This document shows, piece after piece, positions 54,051 to 63,448 of a stretch of DNA of 64,000 nt; position 1 is the stretch's first letter; each line of letters opens with the position of its first letter. The translations under genes were made by a program, and so were the position numbers. The notes beneath the pieces were generated by a model. That model saw only the letters and a program-made list of their open reading frames with translations. It did no database searches and had not been told where the DNA came from. Source of the stretch: Rahnella ecdela (GTDB taxonomy: Bacteria > Pseudomonadota > Gammaproteobacteria > Enterobacterales > Enterobacteriaceae). The stretch lies in the NCBI RefSeq assembly GCF_019049625.1, contig NZ_JAFMOY010000111.1, positions 21,992 through 85,991 of the forward strand. Direction: 5' to 3'.

Positions 54051-56353
54051 TTTTTGCGTCCTCGTTTTTTTACCGGCAAGGTCAGTGGTGACAACAGGAA
54101 GGCAGTTAAGATGCCGGCGCTCAGTACGATACCGAAACTGCTGATCGCCTGTGTCGAGCTGAACACCAGCATGCCGAACGTCAGTAAAGTCGTCACCACT
54201 GCCATAAAAATGGCAAACATTGACGTCGTCGGCGTGCCGCGCGGATTGGTGAAAAACAGGGTGTAATTGATACCAATCCCCAGCACCAGGATCAGCGCCA
54301 GCAGGGAGAAAAGATTAAGATTGTGACCGCTAAAGCCCAGCGCCGCGACACCCATCCCGAGCGAAAGCAGCGTGGGTACCAGACAAATCAGCCCGTGCGG
54401 CAGACGAAAACGCCAGAGATAAATAGCCGCAATCACCGCCACAGCCAGTGCCAGCAAATACGTCAGATAAACTCGATACTGCGAGAAAAGGCTGCTGAAT
54501 TCTGTTTTGCGGTCGATCCAGCCGGTTCCCGGCGTGGAAATCGCCAGCGCCGCCATCGCTGCGCTGTCATGAACGCCGTTTACCGGAATCAACGTGGCAC
54601 TGTGCCCGTCCGGCAATGTCAGCCACAGCAAACGCCAGCCTTCGCTGACCACGCTGTTGATCCACAGCGACACATCAACGGTTTGCGCAGTGAGATCGGG
54701 TATTGCCACCGTCACTCCCGCCTGCTGTAACTGCGCAATAATTTGCGGAGCACGCTGCCGGAGCAGGGATAAATCGCGCTGCTGCTGTGCCTGTGAAGGC
54801 AGGTTGAGCGCACGGAAACCGTCGATTACGCCCTTCTCTTTGGCCCGGACCAGCTTTGGCCGCAATGCTTCCAGACGTTGCAATGTCTGTTCAGCGTTAT
54901 CTCCGTACACGACCAGCCATTTCTGATCGTTGGTCTGACCGGTGAGCGCGGCGATTTGCTGCTCCTGCTGCCGGAGATCTGCCGGAAGGGATTGCAGATC
55001 GGCGATGTCATCGTTGATCTTCAGCTGCGATATTCCTGCCACCACCAGCACCAAAATCAGTAATGGTAATCCGAAGCGCACGGCCTGGCGGCTGCGCCAT
55101 GCCAGCAACCAGCGCATGATAATTGCCAGCCCCGGTGTCGGCCCGACCGGTAAACGCTTAGACAAATACGGATACCAGCACATCACGGTGATACAGGCGG
55201 CACTCAGCCCGGCGGCGGCAAAAACGGCCAGCTGTTGCAGGCCGGGAAACGGTGCAATCAGCAGCATCAGATAAGCGGCGACCGTGGTCAGCAGCGCTAC
55301 AGATAAGGCGGGGAAAAGTTTTTTCAGGCTTTCCAGCGGGGAATTAACCTCACCGTGTACGCGCCGTTCAGTCAGGAAGTACAGCGTATAGTCGGCAGAA
55401 ATGCCGACAATGCTGGTGCTCAGCACCAGCGTCATTACGTGAATTTCGCCAAATACCCATAAGGTAAAAACAGTACCCGACAGTGCACCGATAGCAATAG
55501 AAAGCAGACTGAGAAGCAACGGCAGGACAGAACGGAACATCAGTAAAATCAGCGCAAATACGCCAATAACTGATGCTATGCCAATGGTGGAGAGATCGTG
55601 CTCCGCCTGCTGACTGGCATAATTGCTATAGAAAATTGTGCCGCGCTCAAGCACCTTAGCGCCCGGCCAGCGCGCCTCGAACGCATCTTTCGCCGCGCTG
55701 AGTGCCGCCACAGTCTGTTTTACCGAGGTGATGTCATACGAAGAGGCTTTCAGTTCGCCGTGCAGCAGATACCAGTTTCGACCGTTTTTATCACGCGCCA
55801 TCAGCCAGCCCTGATCAAGCGTCATACCGGCACTATTTTGCTGCTGCGCCATTTGGGAAGCACGCACCAGTAACAGCGGATCGTGAGTCAGTTCTTTACC
55901 GCTGACGCCTGCAAAGGCCGAATAAATCTGACCAAGGATCCACTGACTTTGCGCATCTGCGCCCGATTTCAGACGCTGGCGGGTCGCGTCATCAAGCAAT
56001 GCATTACGATGCTTATAGAAGAAAGCGCCCCACTCCTGCTGCCGCTGTTCATCCATCGGCCCCGCAACCTGGCTCAGCTCCGGCAACGTTTGCAGCTGTC
56101 TGAGCCAGTCATCGGCGGGCTTAACTCCGGCACCCGGCGGCGGGCTGACCAGCCACATCAGCTGTCTGTCCAGTCGTTGGGTAAATCCGTCAGAAAACGC
56201 CTGCGGAACATCCGCCGTCTGCTGCTGAGGCAGAAGCGCCAATACGCTGCTGTTAATCTGACTGCGTGGCAGCAACCAGAACAGCGCCGCCACCAGCAGC
56301 GCAATAATCAGCAGCCAGCTTTGCGCCAGTTTTCTGTGAAGTTCAGGACGCAA
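54047..56353 (-). CDS. apeM: MMPL/RND-family exporter ApeM
   Basis: A 768-residue inner-membrane transporter of the MMPL group, with an N-terminal span (LLIIALLVAALFWLLP), a large periplasmic loop, about five spans (IGIASVIGVFALILLMF onward), then a repeat of the loop-plus-spans layout. Conserved Asp/Tyr in the fourth span appear in STSIVGISADYTLYFLTERR. Likely moves the aryl-polyene lipid out of the inner membrane. Overlaps apeL by 11 bp. Confidence 0.87.
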   Translation of the reverse strand: MRPELHRKLAQSWLLIIALLVAALFWLLPRSQINSSVLALLPQQQTADVPQAFSDGFTQRLDRQLMWLVSPPPGAGVKPADDWLRQLQTLPELSQVAGPMDEQRQQEWGAFFYKHRNALLDDATRQRLKSGADAQSQWILGQIYSAFAGVSGKELTHDPLLLVRASQMAQQQNSAGMTLDQGWLMARDKNGRNWYLLHGELKASSYDITSVKQTVAALSAAKDAFEARWPGAKVLERGTIFYSNYASQQAEHDLSTIGIASVIGVFALILLMFRSVLPLLLSLLSIAIGALSGTVFTLWVFGEIHVMTLVLSTSIVGISADYTLYFLTERRVHGEVNSPLESLKKLFPALSVALLTTVAAYLMLLIAPFPGLQQLAVFAAAGLSAACITVMCWYPYLSKRLPVGPTPGLAIIMRWLLAWRSRQAVRFGLPLLILVLVVAGISQLKINDDIADLQSLPADLRQQEQQIAALTGQTNDQKWLVVYGDNAEQTLQRLEALRPKLVRAKEKGVIDGFRALNLPSQAQQQRDLSLLRQRAPQIIAQLQQAGVTVAIPDLTAQTVDVSLWINSVVSEGWRLLWLTLPDGHSATLIPVNGVHDSAAMAALAISTPGTGWIDRKTEFSSLFSQYRVYLTYLLALAVAVIAAIYLWRFRLPHGLICLVPTLLSLGMGVAALGFSGHNLNLFSLLALILVLGIGINYTLFFTNPRGTPTTSMFAIFMAVVTTLLTFGMLVFSSTQAISSFGIVLSAGILTAFLLSPLTLPVKKRGRKK

Positions 56354-56948
56354 AATGGCGTTTCTCAGCGTCAGTCAGCGTGGCAGGCGTCGTTTTCTGA
56401 TTAAAGAAACGAATGTGAGTGGCGTCGCCCTGCATATCATTGATATCAATACTGTTCAGGAACGTTTCACCGTTAAGCGTGATACTGCGGAACAACCGGT
56501 TCAGCGGTGATACCTTCGGCGTCAGAACGAGTTTCCATGCGCCTTTGCCCTGATCGGTAAAATCGAGAGCAAAGTTTTCTTCCAGCACTTTGCTGTCAGC
56601 GTGGAACAGCGCGCTGAGCAGGGAGTTGAACTGGAACATCTGCGGGTTATTATCCGCCGTTACTACCTGCGGTTCCTGCCCAGCCATGATTTGTACCATG
56701 CGTTTTTCTGTCAGCAATAACGTCAGGCTGAAAGGTTTTTCCTGCTGCCACCACAACCCCTGTTGCTGGGCAATCAGCAAATTCCCGCTGGAATTGAGCG
56801 GTTGCGCCATACCGCTGATAGTTCTTTGCTGCGAAAAATCCGCACGCAATACCGGCACCTGACCGAAGCGCTGCTGTAATTCTTCCATCGTGACGGCGTG
56901 CGCGGCCACGCTGAACAGGGTCAGAACGAGCAACAGAAGGGTTTTCAC
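56343..56948 (-). CDS. apeL: LolA-like periplasmic carrier ApeL
   Basis: A 201-residue protein with signal peptide MKTLLLLVLTLFSVAAHA and a LolA-like outer-membrane lipoprotein carrier fold (LRADFSQQRTISGMAQPLNS, GLWWQQEKPFSLTLLLTEKR). Probably chaperones the hydrophobic product across the periplasm between ApeM and the outer membrane. Overlaps apeK by 4 bp. Confidence 0.85.
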   Translation of the reverse strand: MKTLLLLVLTLFSVAAHAVTMEELQQRFGQVPVLRADFSQQRTISGMAQPLNSSGNLLIAQQQGLWWQQEKPFSLTLLLTEKRMVQIMAGQEPQVVTADNNPQMFQFNSLLSALFHADSKVLEENFALDFTDQGKGAWKLVLTPKVSPLNRLFRSITLNGETFLNSIDINDMQGDATHIRFFNQKTTPATLTDAEKRHFAS

Positions 56949-57388
56949 AGGCTGACTCCTGTTTTATCGAAAAGCACCTGCGGCGAGACGAAACACATTT
57001 CTTTCGTGGTAGCGTCTACCGCGACCTGCAATGTGTAACCTGTCGTCGTGCGTTTACCGGTTTCGATATCGTAAATCTGATAGCCGATACGCAGACGATT
57101 TTCGATTTCCTCAAGCTGAGCATGAACCGAAATACGCTGCTCAAAAAGCACCGGCGCGATATATTTCAGGCGGGTATCAACAATTGGCCAGACGTAACCG
57201 GACGCTTCCATCTGACGGTAACCGTAATCAAATTGCTTAAGTAACTGCTCGCGCGCGACTTCAAGATAACGGAAATAGTTACCGTGCCAGACGACGCCCA
57301 TCGCATCGGCATCATGAAAAGGCACGGTAATTTCAACACGGGTAGAAAATCGCGGATCATTAAAACGCGGGTCAAGTCTGGAAGTCAT
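56945..57388 (-). CDS. apeK: Acyl-CoA/ACP thioesterase ApeK (hotdog)
   Basis: A 147-residue 4-hydroxybenzoyl-CoA thioesterase-like protein. The start at 57388 (MTSRLDPRFNDPRF) lies 1 bp after the apeJ stop; the frame extended to 57499 would lie inside apeJ. The active-site loop is VPFHDADAMGVVWHGNYFRYLE with the catalytic Asp. It may release the polyene or edit wrong intermediates. Confidence 0.87.
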   Translation of the reverse strand: MTSRLDPRFNDPRFSTRVEITVPFHDADAMGVVWHGNYFRYLEVAREQLLKQFDYGYRQMEASGYVWPIVDTRLKYIAPVLFEQRISVHAQLEEIENRLRIGYQIYDIETGKRTTTGYTLQVAVDATTKEMCFVSPQVLFDKTGVSL

Positions 57389-57389
57389 A

Positions 57390-59111
57390 TCAATCAGGTT
57401 TCCTGTCAGGGGCGACATCCGCGGGATGCTGCCAAAAATCATAAAAATTGAACCAGTCGTGCGGCGCCAGCAGGCTGTAATGTTCAAGCCGGGCGGCATA
57501 GTGATCGACAGCGGCCTGGAGGGCGGGCAGACGACTGACGCGTGGCAGAATCAGCGGATCGGCAAAAGATTCGCAGTAAATATGCAACTGCTGTTGCTGC
57601 ATGATGCCAAACATCAGCATCACCGGCGCACGTAGCGCTGCGGCCAGAATAAAAGGCCCCTGCGGGAAGGCTGCGGGCTTGCCCAGAAAGTTGCTATAAA
57701 TGACGCGGGGATGTTCTCCGCGCTGATGCTGGCTGGCAGACGTGCGGTCACCAACAATCGCCACCCATTCGCCAGCATCCAGTTTTTCCTGCAATAAAAT
57801 AGCCGTTTCCGGCCCCATCTTGCTGACCTGAATCAGGTTAACCACCGCCTGCGGGTTAATCTCTTTCATTACCTGATTAAAACGCTCGGCATGTTCGGTA
57901 AATACCAGTGCATTGACGGTGATCTGGTGACTGAGCGCGCCAATCGCCCGGCAGGATTCGATGTCCCCCAGATGTGAGGCAAGGATCAGCGTGCCACGTC
58001 CGGAGGCAATATGTGATTCACAAACTTCGGGAGCCACCAGTACCGCATCGGTCAGCGTTTTATCGCCCTGCCAGCTCGCCAGTTTGCTCAGCATCGATTC
58101 TCCAAAACGTACGAAATGGCGGAACGTACTCAGCGGATAAGGCAGAGAAATCTGATGCTCTGCGGCGGTGATACGGACACGTTCAAGCCAGTTCGCAGAG
58201 GCGTTGCGTTGTTTATGGCCTGTGAGCCAAAAATAGGTAATAACCGGATAAAGCAGCAGGCGAAAAGCCTTGAAGCCCAGCGCCCGGTAAACCGCCAGCA
58301 TCAGGCGAATGCCCCATAATCCTTTGCGTTCCTGCGTTGCGGACCAGTGTTCAGGCCGCCCTTTCCGCTGACTCAACAAATAGGGAATACGCGGCAACAT
58401 GCCAAAAAACAGCCGGGTATGCATCCACGAAATTTTCACATTGTCTTTCACGGCATCGAAATGCGAGAGGCCGTCTTCGGGATAAGTGACGCGGGTGGGC
58501 AGGAAACGGCTGCGCGTGCCCTGCCAGTAAAGACGCACCATGATTTCGGTATCAAAATCCATCCGCAAACCCAGCGTCTTTTTCGCCATCAGTTGCAGGC
58601 AGGGCTTAAGCGGATAAACGCGGAAACCGCACATGCTGTCTTTTAACGAGAATGACAGGGTTTCGACCCACACCCAGAAATGCGTGATGTAGCGACCATA
58701 GAGGCGCGATTTTGGCACACTGTCATCGTAAACCGGTTGACCCGATATCAGACATTCAGGGTAACGCTTAGATTCCGCCAGCATCGCCGGAACGTCGGAA
58801 AGCTGATGCTGACCGTCGGCATCCACCTGTAGCGCGTGAGTAAAGCCTTTTCCGGCTGCCAGTCGCAGCGCAGTCATCACCGCTTCACCTTTCCCCTGAT
58901 TTGCCGCAAGACGCGTCAGGCTCATCCACGGTGTTACAGAGTCCAGACGTTGTAACTCATCAGCTGTTTGCGCATCACTGCCATCGTCCACCACAATACA
59001 GGGCAGACCGAACGGGCGGAGACTTTCCAGAACACCTGCCATCATCGGCCCGTGGTTGTAGCAGGGAATGATCAGGCAGGGAGAAAAAGTGTCTGGCGGC
59101 ATCATGGTCAT
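57390..59111 (-). CDS. apeJ: Bifunctional glycosyltransferase/acyltransferase ApeJ
   Basis: A 573-residue two-domain protein. Residues 1-240 are a family 2 glycosyltransferase: SPCLIIPCYNHGPMM, CIVVDDGSDAQTADEL and ALQVDADGQHQLSDVP with the metal-binding DxD. Residues about 320-570 are a lysophospholipid/lipid A-type acyltransferase with ILASHLGDIESCRAIGAL. It likely builds the glycolipid anchor to which the aryl polyene is joined. Overlaps apeI by 4 bp. Confidence 0.88.
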   Translation of the reverse strand: MTMMPPDTFSPCLIIPCYNHGPMMAGVLESLRPFGLPCIVVDDGSDAQTADELQRLDSVTPWMSLTRLAANQGKGEAVMTALRLAAGKGFTHALQVDADGQHQLSDVPAMLAESKRYPECLISGQPVYDDSVPKSRLYGRYITHFWVWVETLSFSLKDSMCGFRVYPLKPCLQLMAKKTLGLRMDFDTEIMVRLYWQGTRSRFLPTRVTYPEDGLSHFDAVKDNVKISWMHTRLFFGMLPRIPYLLSQRKGRPEHWSATQERKGLWGIRLMLAVYRALGFKAFRLLLYPVITYFWLTGHKQRNASANWLERVRITAAEHQISLPYPLSTFRHFVRFGESMLSKLASWQGDKTLTDAVLVAPEVCESHIASGRGTLILASHLGDIESCRAIGALSHQITVNALVFTEHAERFNQVMKEINPQAVVNLIQVSKMGPETAILLQEKLDAGEWVAIVGDRTSASQHQRGEHPRVIYSNFLGKPAAFPQGPFILAAALRAPVMLMFGIMQQQQLHIYCESFADPLILPRVSRLPALQAAVDHYAARLEHYSLLAPHDWFNFYDFWQHPADVAPDRKPD

Positions 59112-59446
59112 AAGGTGATTTTCCCGCTGCTGGCGACCGCATCACCCACGCTGTAACGAAATACCAGCCGGTGCTTTTCTTTCAGCCAGTCGATCTGTAA
59201 ATCCACAGTTTCTTCAGGTAAAAGTGGCCGCTGGAATTTCACCACTTCCATTCCGGCAAACGCTTTTTTCATTCCCAGAATCTCTTCTGCGTAGATCATG
59301 ACCCAGTTCACCTGCGTCACACCCGGAAGGATTGGCGAAGTCGGGAAATGGCCTCTGAACCAGAATAAACCAGCAGGCAATCTAAGCGTAAGAAGCAGGC
59401 TGGTATCGCCGGTGAGTTGCTGGTTCAGCACGTCAGGTAAAATCAT
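59108..59446 (-). CDS. apeI: 3-Hydroxyacyl-ACP dehydratase subunit ApeI
   Basis: A 112-residue FabA/FabZ-like hotdog protein: LRLPAGLFWFRGHFPTSPILPGVTQVNW contains the FRGHFPxxPILPG signature with the catalytic His. Relatives form a heterodimer with ApeP. Overlaps apeH and apeJ by 4 bp each. Confidence 0.87.
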   Translation of the reverse strand: MILPDVLNQQLTGDTSLLLTLRLPAGLFWFRGHFPTSPILPGVTQVNWVMIYAEEILGMKKAFAGMEVVKFQRPLLPEETVDLQIDWLKEKHRLVFRYSVGDAVASSGKITL

Positions 59447-60822
59447 AAAAACATTTCCTGTAGTTCAGCAGCCGAGCGTTTGCCTTGCTGGTTAAGGGGG
59501 ATAACCGGAACAATACGCCAGTACCTTGGCAGTGCCACCGGCGATATCCAGCTACGCAGTGTCTGGCGCAGATTATCCAGCAGAGCCGCCTGCCCTTGCG
59601 AATCAATGAATTGCTCTCCGCTGCGGCTTAACACCAGCACGGCAGCCACATAAACCCGGCCGCGCTTTTGGACCGTCAGTACGCTGGCCTCTGACAGCAG
59701 ATCGAGATGACATAAACGTTGCTCAATCTCCGTCAGGGAAACACGCTGCTCGGCGATTTTCACAATCCGGTCTTTGCGACCCAGCAGCTCAAAATGGCGC
59801 GGATCGGAGGGCAACATTTTTATCTCGTCGCTCAGCATAAAGGTGCCCGAAGGTGAGAGCAGTGGAGAAATCAGGGAAGTATTGCCATCCGGACGGGGCG
59901 AGAAAGCGATATCGCCAAAAAGTGTCCAGACCGCTTCCGGCTGATGCTGTTGGCGAAAAGCAATAATACCCGTTTCTGTCGTACCATAGATTTCCGTTGG
60001 CAGGTCGCCACAGGTCTGTTCGACTAAACGGGCGGCGTCATGTTTCAGCGGTCCGCCGGCAGAAAAAACCTGCCGGAGTTTTGGCGTGTTCAGTGCTGGA
60101 TCCAGTCTTTCCAGAAATGCCGGGCTGCTGATGAAAACCAGAGGATGCGCGGCGGCCAGAGAGTGCAGCTGCTCATGATATTTAACGCTGGTAGTCGCAA
60201 AGGGCAATCCCAGAGACAGCGGTAACATGAAAGCGAAACTCAGGCCATACATATGATGAGGGGCAACGGTGGCGGCAAAACGTGCGTCAGCAAATTCTGT
60301 TCCCCACAGCGTGCCGAGCCACCGGCTTTCAAGTTCCAGACAGAAAATCGGTTTAACAATTCTTTGCGGTTTACCCGTCGATCCTGAAGTAAACAAAATG
60401 ACTGAAACATCCTGCGGCCATTGTGGCAAAACATTCAGTGCTGCCTGCGGTGCGATAGGGAAACGCAGCACCGGACAACCAGGTGACAAAGGGAGGTCGG
60501 TAATCAGCGCATCGAATTCACTTTGCTGTTCCGCTAATACGGCTGGACGAAAATGGCCAGGCAGAACCGGCTTTTTTCCACTGTAGATCACTGCCAGCAG
60601 CGCGACTGCGAATGAATAGTTATCTTCCAGACATAACGCCCAGCGAGAATAGGGGGTCGCACTGAGGCTGGCAATAAGAGACAACACATCGCGGCGAAAT
60701 TCGTGTTGCCTCCATTCCCGGCTTTCACTCCACGCGACGAGATGATCCTCAGCTCTTTCCGTGCTCAGCCATTCGCACATCGGCAGGGGTGTCACTGACG
60801 CAGACGCTTTCTGACTATCCAT
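59443..60822 (-). CDS. apeH: Acyl/aryl-AMP ligase ApeH
   Basis: A 459-residue adenylate-forming enzyme expected to activate the aromatic starter (a 4-hydroxybenzoate-like acid) and load it on an ACP or CoA. Motifs: VILFTSGSTGKPQRIVK, IYGTTETGIIAF, LLGRKDRIVKIAEQRVSLTEIE. The start at 60822 overlaps apeG by 31 bp; an internal ATG at 60780 (MCEWLSTER) is possible. Neither has a strong ribosome site. Confidence 0.87.
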   Translation of the reverse strand: MDSQKASASVTPLPMCEWLSTERAEDHLVAWSESREWRQHEFRRDVLSLIASLSATPYSRWALCLEDNYSFAVALLAVIYSGKKPVLPGHFRPAVLAEQQSEFDALITDLPLSPGCPVLRFPIAPQAALNVLPQWPQDVSVILFTSGSTGKPQRIVKPIFCLELESRWLGTLWGTEFADARFAATVAPHHMYGLSFAFMLPLSLGLPFATTSVKYHEQLHSLAAAHPLVFISSPAFLERLDPALNTPKLRQVFSAGGPLKHDAARLVEQTCGDLPTEIYGTTETGIIAFRQQHQPEAVWTLFGDIAFSPRPDGNTSLISPLLSPSGTFMLSDEIKMLPSDPRHFELLGRKDRIVKIAEQRVSLTEIEQRLCHLDLLSEASVLTVQKRGRVYVAAVLVLSRSGEQFIDSQGQAALLDNLRQTLRSWISPVALPRYWRIVPVIPLNQQGKRSAAELQEMFL

Positions 60823-61379
60823 TCAATACCCATTAATAAGCCAATCAGCAGATAACTGATCCCGCCGTTATAAAGAGCCCATAAATCCGTATCGCCTTTC
60901 AGACAGGTATATAAGGCCATTAATCCATTACACAAAAAGAAAACACACCAGACTTGCGTAACACGGCGTGTGTAAATCACGCCCTGCGGCGGTAATTCCG
61001 GTTCGCTCAAACGGGCAAGTCGTTCAACCAGAGATTGACGAGCATAGAGCGAGCTGAAAAATACGCCCAGCAATAAGATATTTACCGCGACCGGGTAATA
61101 CAGCAACATCGATGTTTCGCGTAGCAAAACGCTGGTTGCCACCAGTACAATCCCCACGATGGCAATCACTTTTCCAAAAAAGGTAAGTTGGGATAATTTT
61201 CCGCGGAAAGTCAGTAACCGCAGAATAAATACGGCGATAAGCATTGGTGCCAGAACGCCTGTTCCCCAATTTTTTAATTCAAACCAGACGGCTACCGGAT
61301 AAGCGATCACCGCCACCGGCATTGCCCATCGGGCAATTTTTGCCAGCAGAGGGAAGGATAAATGCCGGGGATTATTCAC
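60792..61379 (-). CDS. apeG: Inner-membrane protein ApeG
   Basis: A 195-residue protein with about six hydrophobic segments (WAMPVAVIAYPVAVWF, GVLAPMLIAVFILRLLTF, VIAIVGIVLVATSVLL, LLYYPVAVNILLLGVFFSSL, VWCVFFLCNGLMALYTCL, GGISYLLIGLLMGIEWIV). Function unknown; conserved in aryl-polyene operons. Starts 5 bp after apeF. Confidence 0.82.
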   Translation of the reverse strand: MNNPRHLSFPLLAKIARWAMPVAVIAYPVAVWFELKNWGTGVLAPMLIAVFILRLLTFRGKLSQLTFFGKVIAIVGIVLVATSVLLRETSMLLYYPVAVNILLLGVFFSSLYARQSLVERLARLSEPELPPQGVIYTRRVTQVWCVFFLCNGLMALYTCLKGDTDLWALYNGGISYLLIGLLMGIEWIVRKRLRQ

Positions 61380-61384
61380 AAAAA

Positions 61385-61639
61385 TCAGGACTCGGGCGTA
61401 TTAAGCAATTCATCAATCGCATCAACAACATCCTGAACCGTTCTTACAGACTTGAACATTTCAGGTTTAATCTTTCTGCCGGTCGTTTTTTGCAAGTGAA
61501 CAACCAGATCAACAGCATCAATGCTGTCTAATTCCAGTTCCTCATAAAGCTTCGCTTGCGGACTGATATCACTTTCATCAATTTCAAATAGCTTGATTAA
61601 TAACGCGCTAATTTGCTGGTAAATTTCTTGCTTCTGCAT
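61385..61639 (-). CDS. apeF: Acyl carrier protein ApeF
   Basis: An 84-residue ACP with the phosphopantetheine serine in ELELDSIDAVDLVVHL. The start at 61639 (MQKQEIYQQISALLIK) is set by length and fold; the frame to 61708 runs into apeE. One of two ACPs in tandem, 10 bp after apeE. Confidence 0.9.
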   Translation of the reverse strand: MQKQEIYQQISALLIKLFEIDESDISPQAKLYEELELDSIDAVDLVVHLQKTTGRKIKPEMFKSVRTVQDVVDAIDELLNTPES

Positions 61640-61649
61640 AGGAATCTCT

Positions 61650-61907
61650 TTAACCACGCTGTACTGATATAAATCTGGCCAGACTTTCAACAGAATAGAA
61701 ATGTTCACGCATTTCCTGATTTTCAGCCGAAAGGATCACACCGTATTGTTTTTTTAACGCCAGGCCCAGCTCAAGAGCATCGATAGAATCCAGCCCTAAA
61801 CCGTCACCAAAAAGCGGCGCCTGAGTCTCTATCTCATCTGGTGTCATACCCTCCAGATTAAGCGTCGTGATGATAAGGGCTTTAATGTCGTTACTTAATG
61901 ATTCCAT
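61650..61907 (-). CDS. apeE: Acyl carrier protein ApeE
   Basis: An 85-residue ACP with the attachment serine in DGLGLDSIDALELGLAL. Starts 3 bp after the apeD stop. With ApeF it forms the carrier pair of the pathway; relatives assign one to chain extension and the other to the starter. Confidence 0.9.
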   Translation of the reverse strand: MESLSNDIKALIITTLNLEGMTPDEIETQAPLFGDGLGLDSIDALELGLALKKQYGVILSAENQEMREHFYSVESLARFISVQRG

Positions 61908-61910
61908 GAC

Positions 61911-62726
61911 TTATTTCTCATTATTTTGAGTATTTCCACGCATCAGCTCAGTGCGCAAATGCTGTGTCAGACGTCTTGCGGCCAGAGCAGGTGAAAGATC
62001 GCTTTCATTGAGAAAGTCTTCAGCCTTTACCTTATCGGCAACAGTAATAACAAACTGAGGTTTTACCGGAGGAATTTGATACCACTTTCCCCGTTTAGTC
62101 AGCATAGGCGGCTGACAGGTAATATGAACAATTCTTACATCACAATTTGCTCTCAGCGCAATATTTGCGGCACCGCGCTGCAAGGTCATCGGTTCACCAG
62201 GCACTGTACGCGTGCCCTCCGGAAAGACCAGCAACGTTCCCCCTGCCTTCAGGCGTGTTTCACAAGCCTGTAGCAGCGCATCCGACCCTGAGTTAACCAG
62301 ATATCCGGCGGCTTTAATCACGCCACTCAGAAAAGGGTTTTTCAGCAAAGCCTGTTTGACAATGCAATCACAGCGCGGCATTTGCGATGCCAGGATGACA
62401 TAGTCAAGTAAGCTCGGATGATTCGCGACAATGAGACAGCCAGTATCCTGCTGAAACTTTTCATCACCTGTAAACCGGTAATCCATCACCCCTACCAGAC
62501 GTAATCCGCCAAGAAAAAAACGAAAACTGCTGCGGATACTGTTTAGTGTCATTCGATGCAATCTTTCAGGCTGGCGTATGACGAGCCGCAACAGATTAAA
62601 CCAGATAAGCGAAAGCAACAGTCCGCCAATTCCGAAAAGTGCGAAAAAGAATCCGGTTGCCAGCCACCGCCAGAAACGGTTCGGCAGAGAAGACACTGCG
62701 TTGTTCAATTCTGACTCTCTCATCAC
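61911..62726 (-). CDS. apeD: Lysophospholipid-type acyltransferase ApeD
   Basis: A 271-residue PlsC-like acyltransferase with one or two N-terminal spans (WLATGFFFALFGIGGLLLSL). The HxxxxD motif is in LIVANHPSLLDYVIL and the substrate motif in LVFPEGTRTVPGEPMTL. Together with the ApeJ acyltransferase domain it could build the lipid anchor. Overlaps apeC by 4 bp. Confidence 0.87.
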   Translation of the reverse strand: MMRESELNNAVSSLPNRFWRWLATGFFFALFGIGGLLLSLIWFNLLRLVIRQPERLHRMTLNSIRSSFRFFLGGLRLVGVMDYRFTGDEKFQQDTGCLIVANHPSLLDYVILASQMPRCDCIVKQALLKNPFLSGVIKAAGYLVNSGSDALLQACETRLKAGGTLLVFPEGTRTVPGEPMTLQRGAANIALRANCDVRIVHITCQPPMLTKRGKWYQIPPVKPQFVITVADKVKAEDFLNESDLSPALAARRLTQHLRTELMRGNTQNNEK

Positions 62727-63448
62727 AAGTCACGCGACCATTGCCAGCTATGACGATTACCCGCACTCACATCAAATACCGAAGAAGATGAAAGATAACC
62801 GCGCAGGAATTGCAGACTTTGCACAAGAGGTAATATCCGATGTTCGCCTGGCATAGATACACGCTCACACTGCAAAGTATTACCAGCCGTTAATATTATT
62901 GCCACAGCATAAGGGAGAAACTCAGAATTTACCGATTCATTATATATCGCAGGGATCTGCCCGTCGAAATCAACCAGCATAATGCGGGAAGCTCCCGCTG
63001 ATAACATTGATTGCGCTTCCAGTATTCCCTGCTGAAAACTGTCATCACCCGCCGCTAATGAAGTAACCGGCAACGGATTTTTACCGGCGATCGTTAACCA
63101 TCCTGCCGCCGTATTATGTACTGACATCGAAAACTCAGTCGGTGAAACAGGCTCTTCATTCGCCAAATTATGCAAAATCCGCCCTGTTTTTTCTAGTTCT
63201 CCGTGACGACTGGTAAAAATAGCTGTATCAACATTATAATATTCGAGTAAATCAAGACCGATATCCACTGCAAAACGACTTCCAATACTCATACGACGCG
63301 CAGTCATCATGGGAATTTGCACGCTTTTAGGAATTTCGCCGGAAAATGTATCTGCATCGGGCCGATTAGCCCATTGGATCCAGTGTTCGCAGCTGTTAAC
63401 TCCCGGAGCGAGCGCCCGCCAGTCAAGCATATCCAGTGTGAATTTCAT
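62723..63448 (-). CDS. apeC: Ketosynthase chain-length-factor-like protein ApeC
   Basis: A 241-residue partial ketoacyl-synthase fold (Ketoacyl-synt_2 type). The start at 63448 (MKFTLDMLDWRALAPGV) is preferred over the frame to 63466. In place of a catalytic Cys it has TEFSMSVHNTAAGWLTIAG, so it is expected to be a non-catalytic partner, forming the KS:CLF heterodimer with ApeO. First gene of the operon, after a 425-bp AT-rich leader. Confidence 0.85.
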   Translation of the reverse strand: MKFTLDMLDWRALAPGVNSCEHWIQWANRPDADTFSGEIPKSVQIPMMTARRMSIGSRFAVDIGLDLLEYYNVDTAIFTSRHGELEKTGRILHNLANEEPVSPTEFSMSVHNTAAGWLTIAGKNPLPVTSLAAGDDSFQQGILEAQSMLSAGASRIMLVDFDGQIPAIYNESVNSEFLPYAVAIILTAGNTLQCERVSMPGEHRILPLVQSLQFLRGYLSSSSVFDVSAGNRHSWQWSRDL

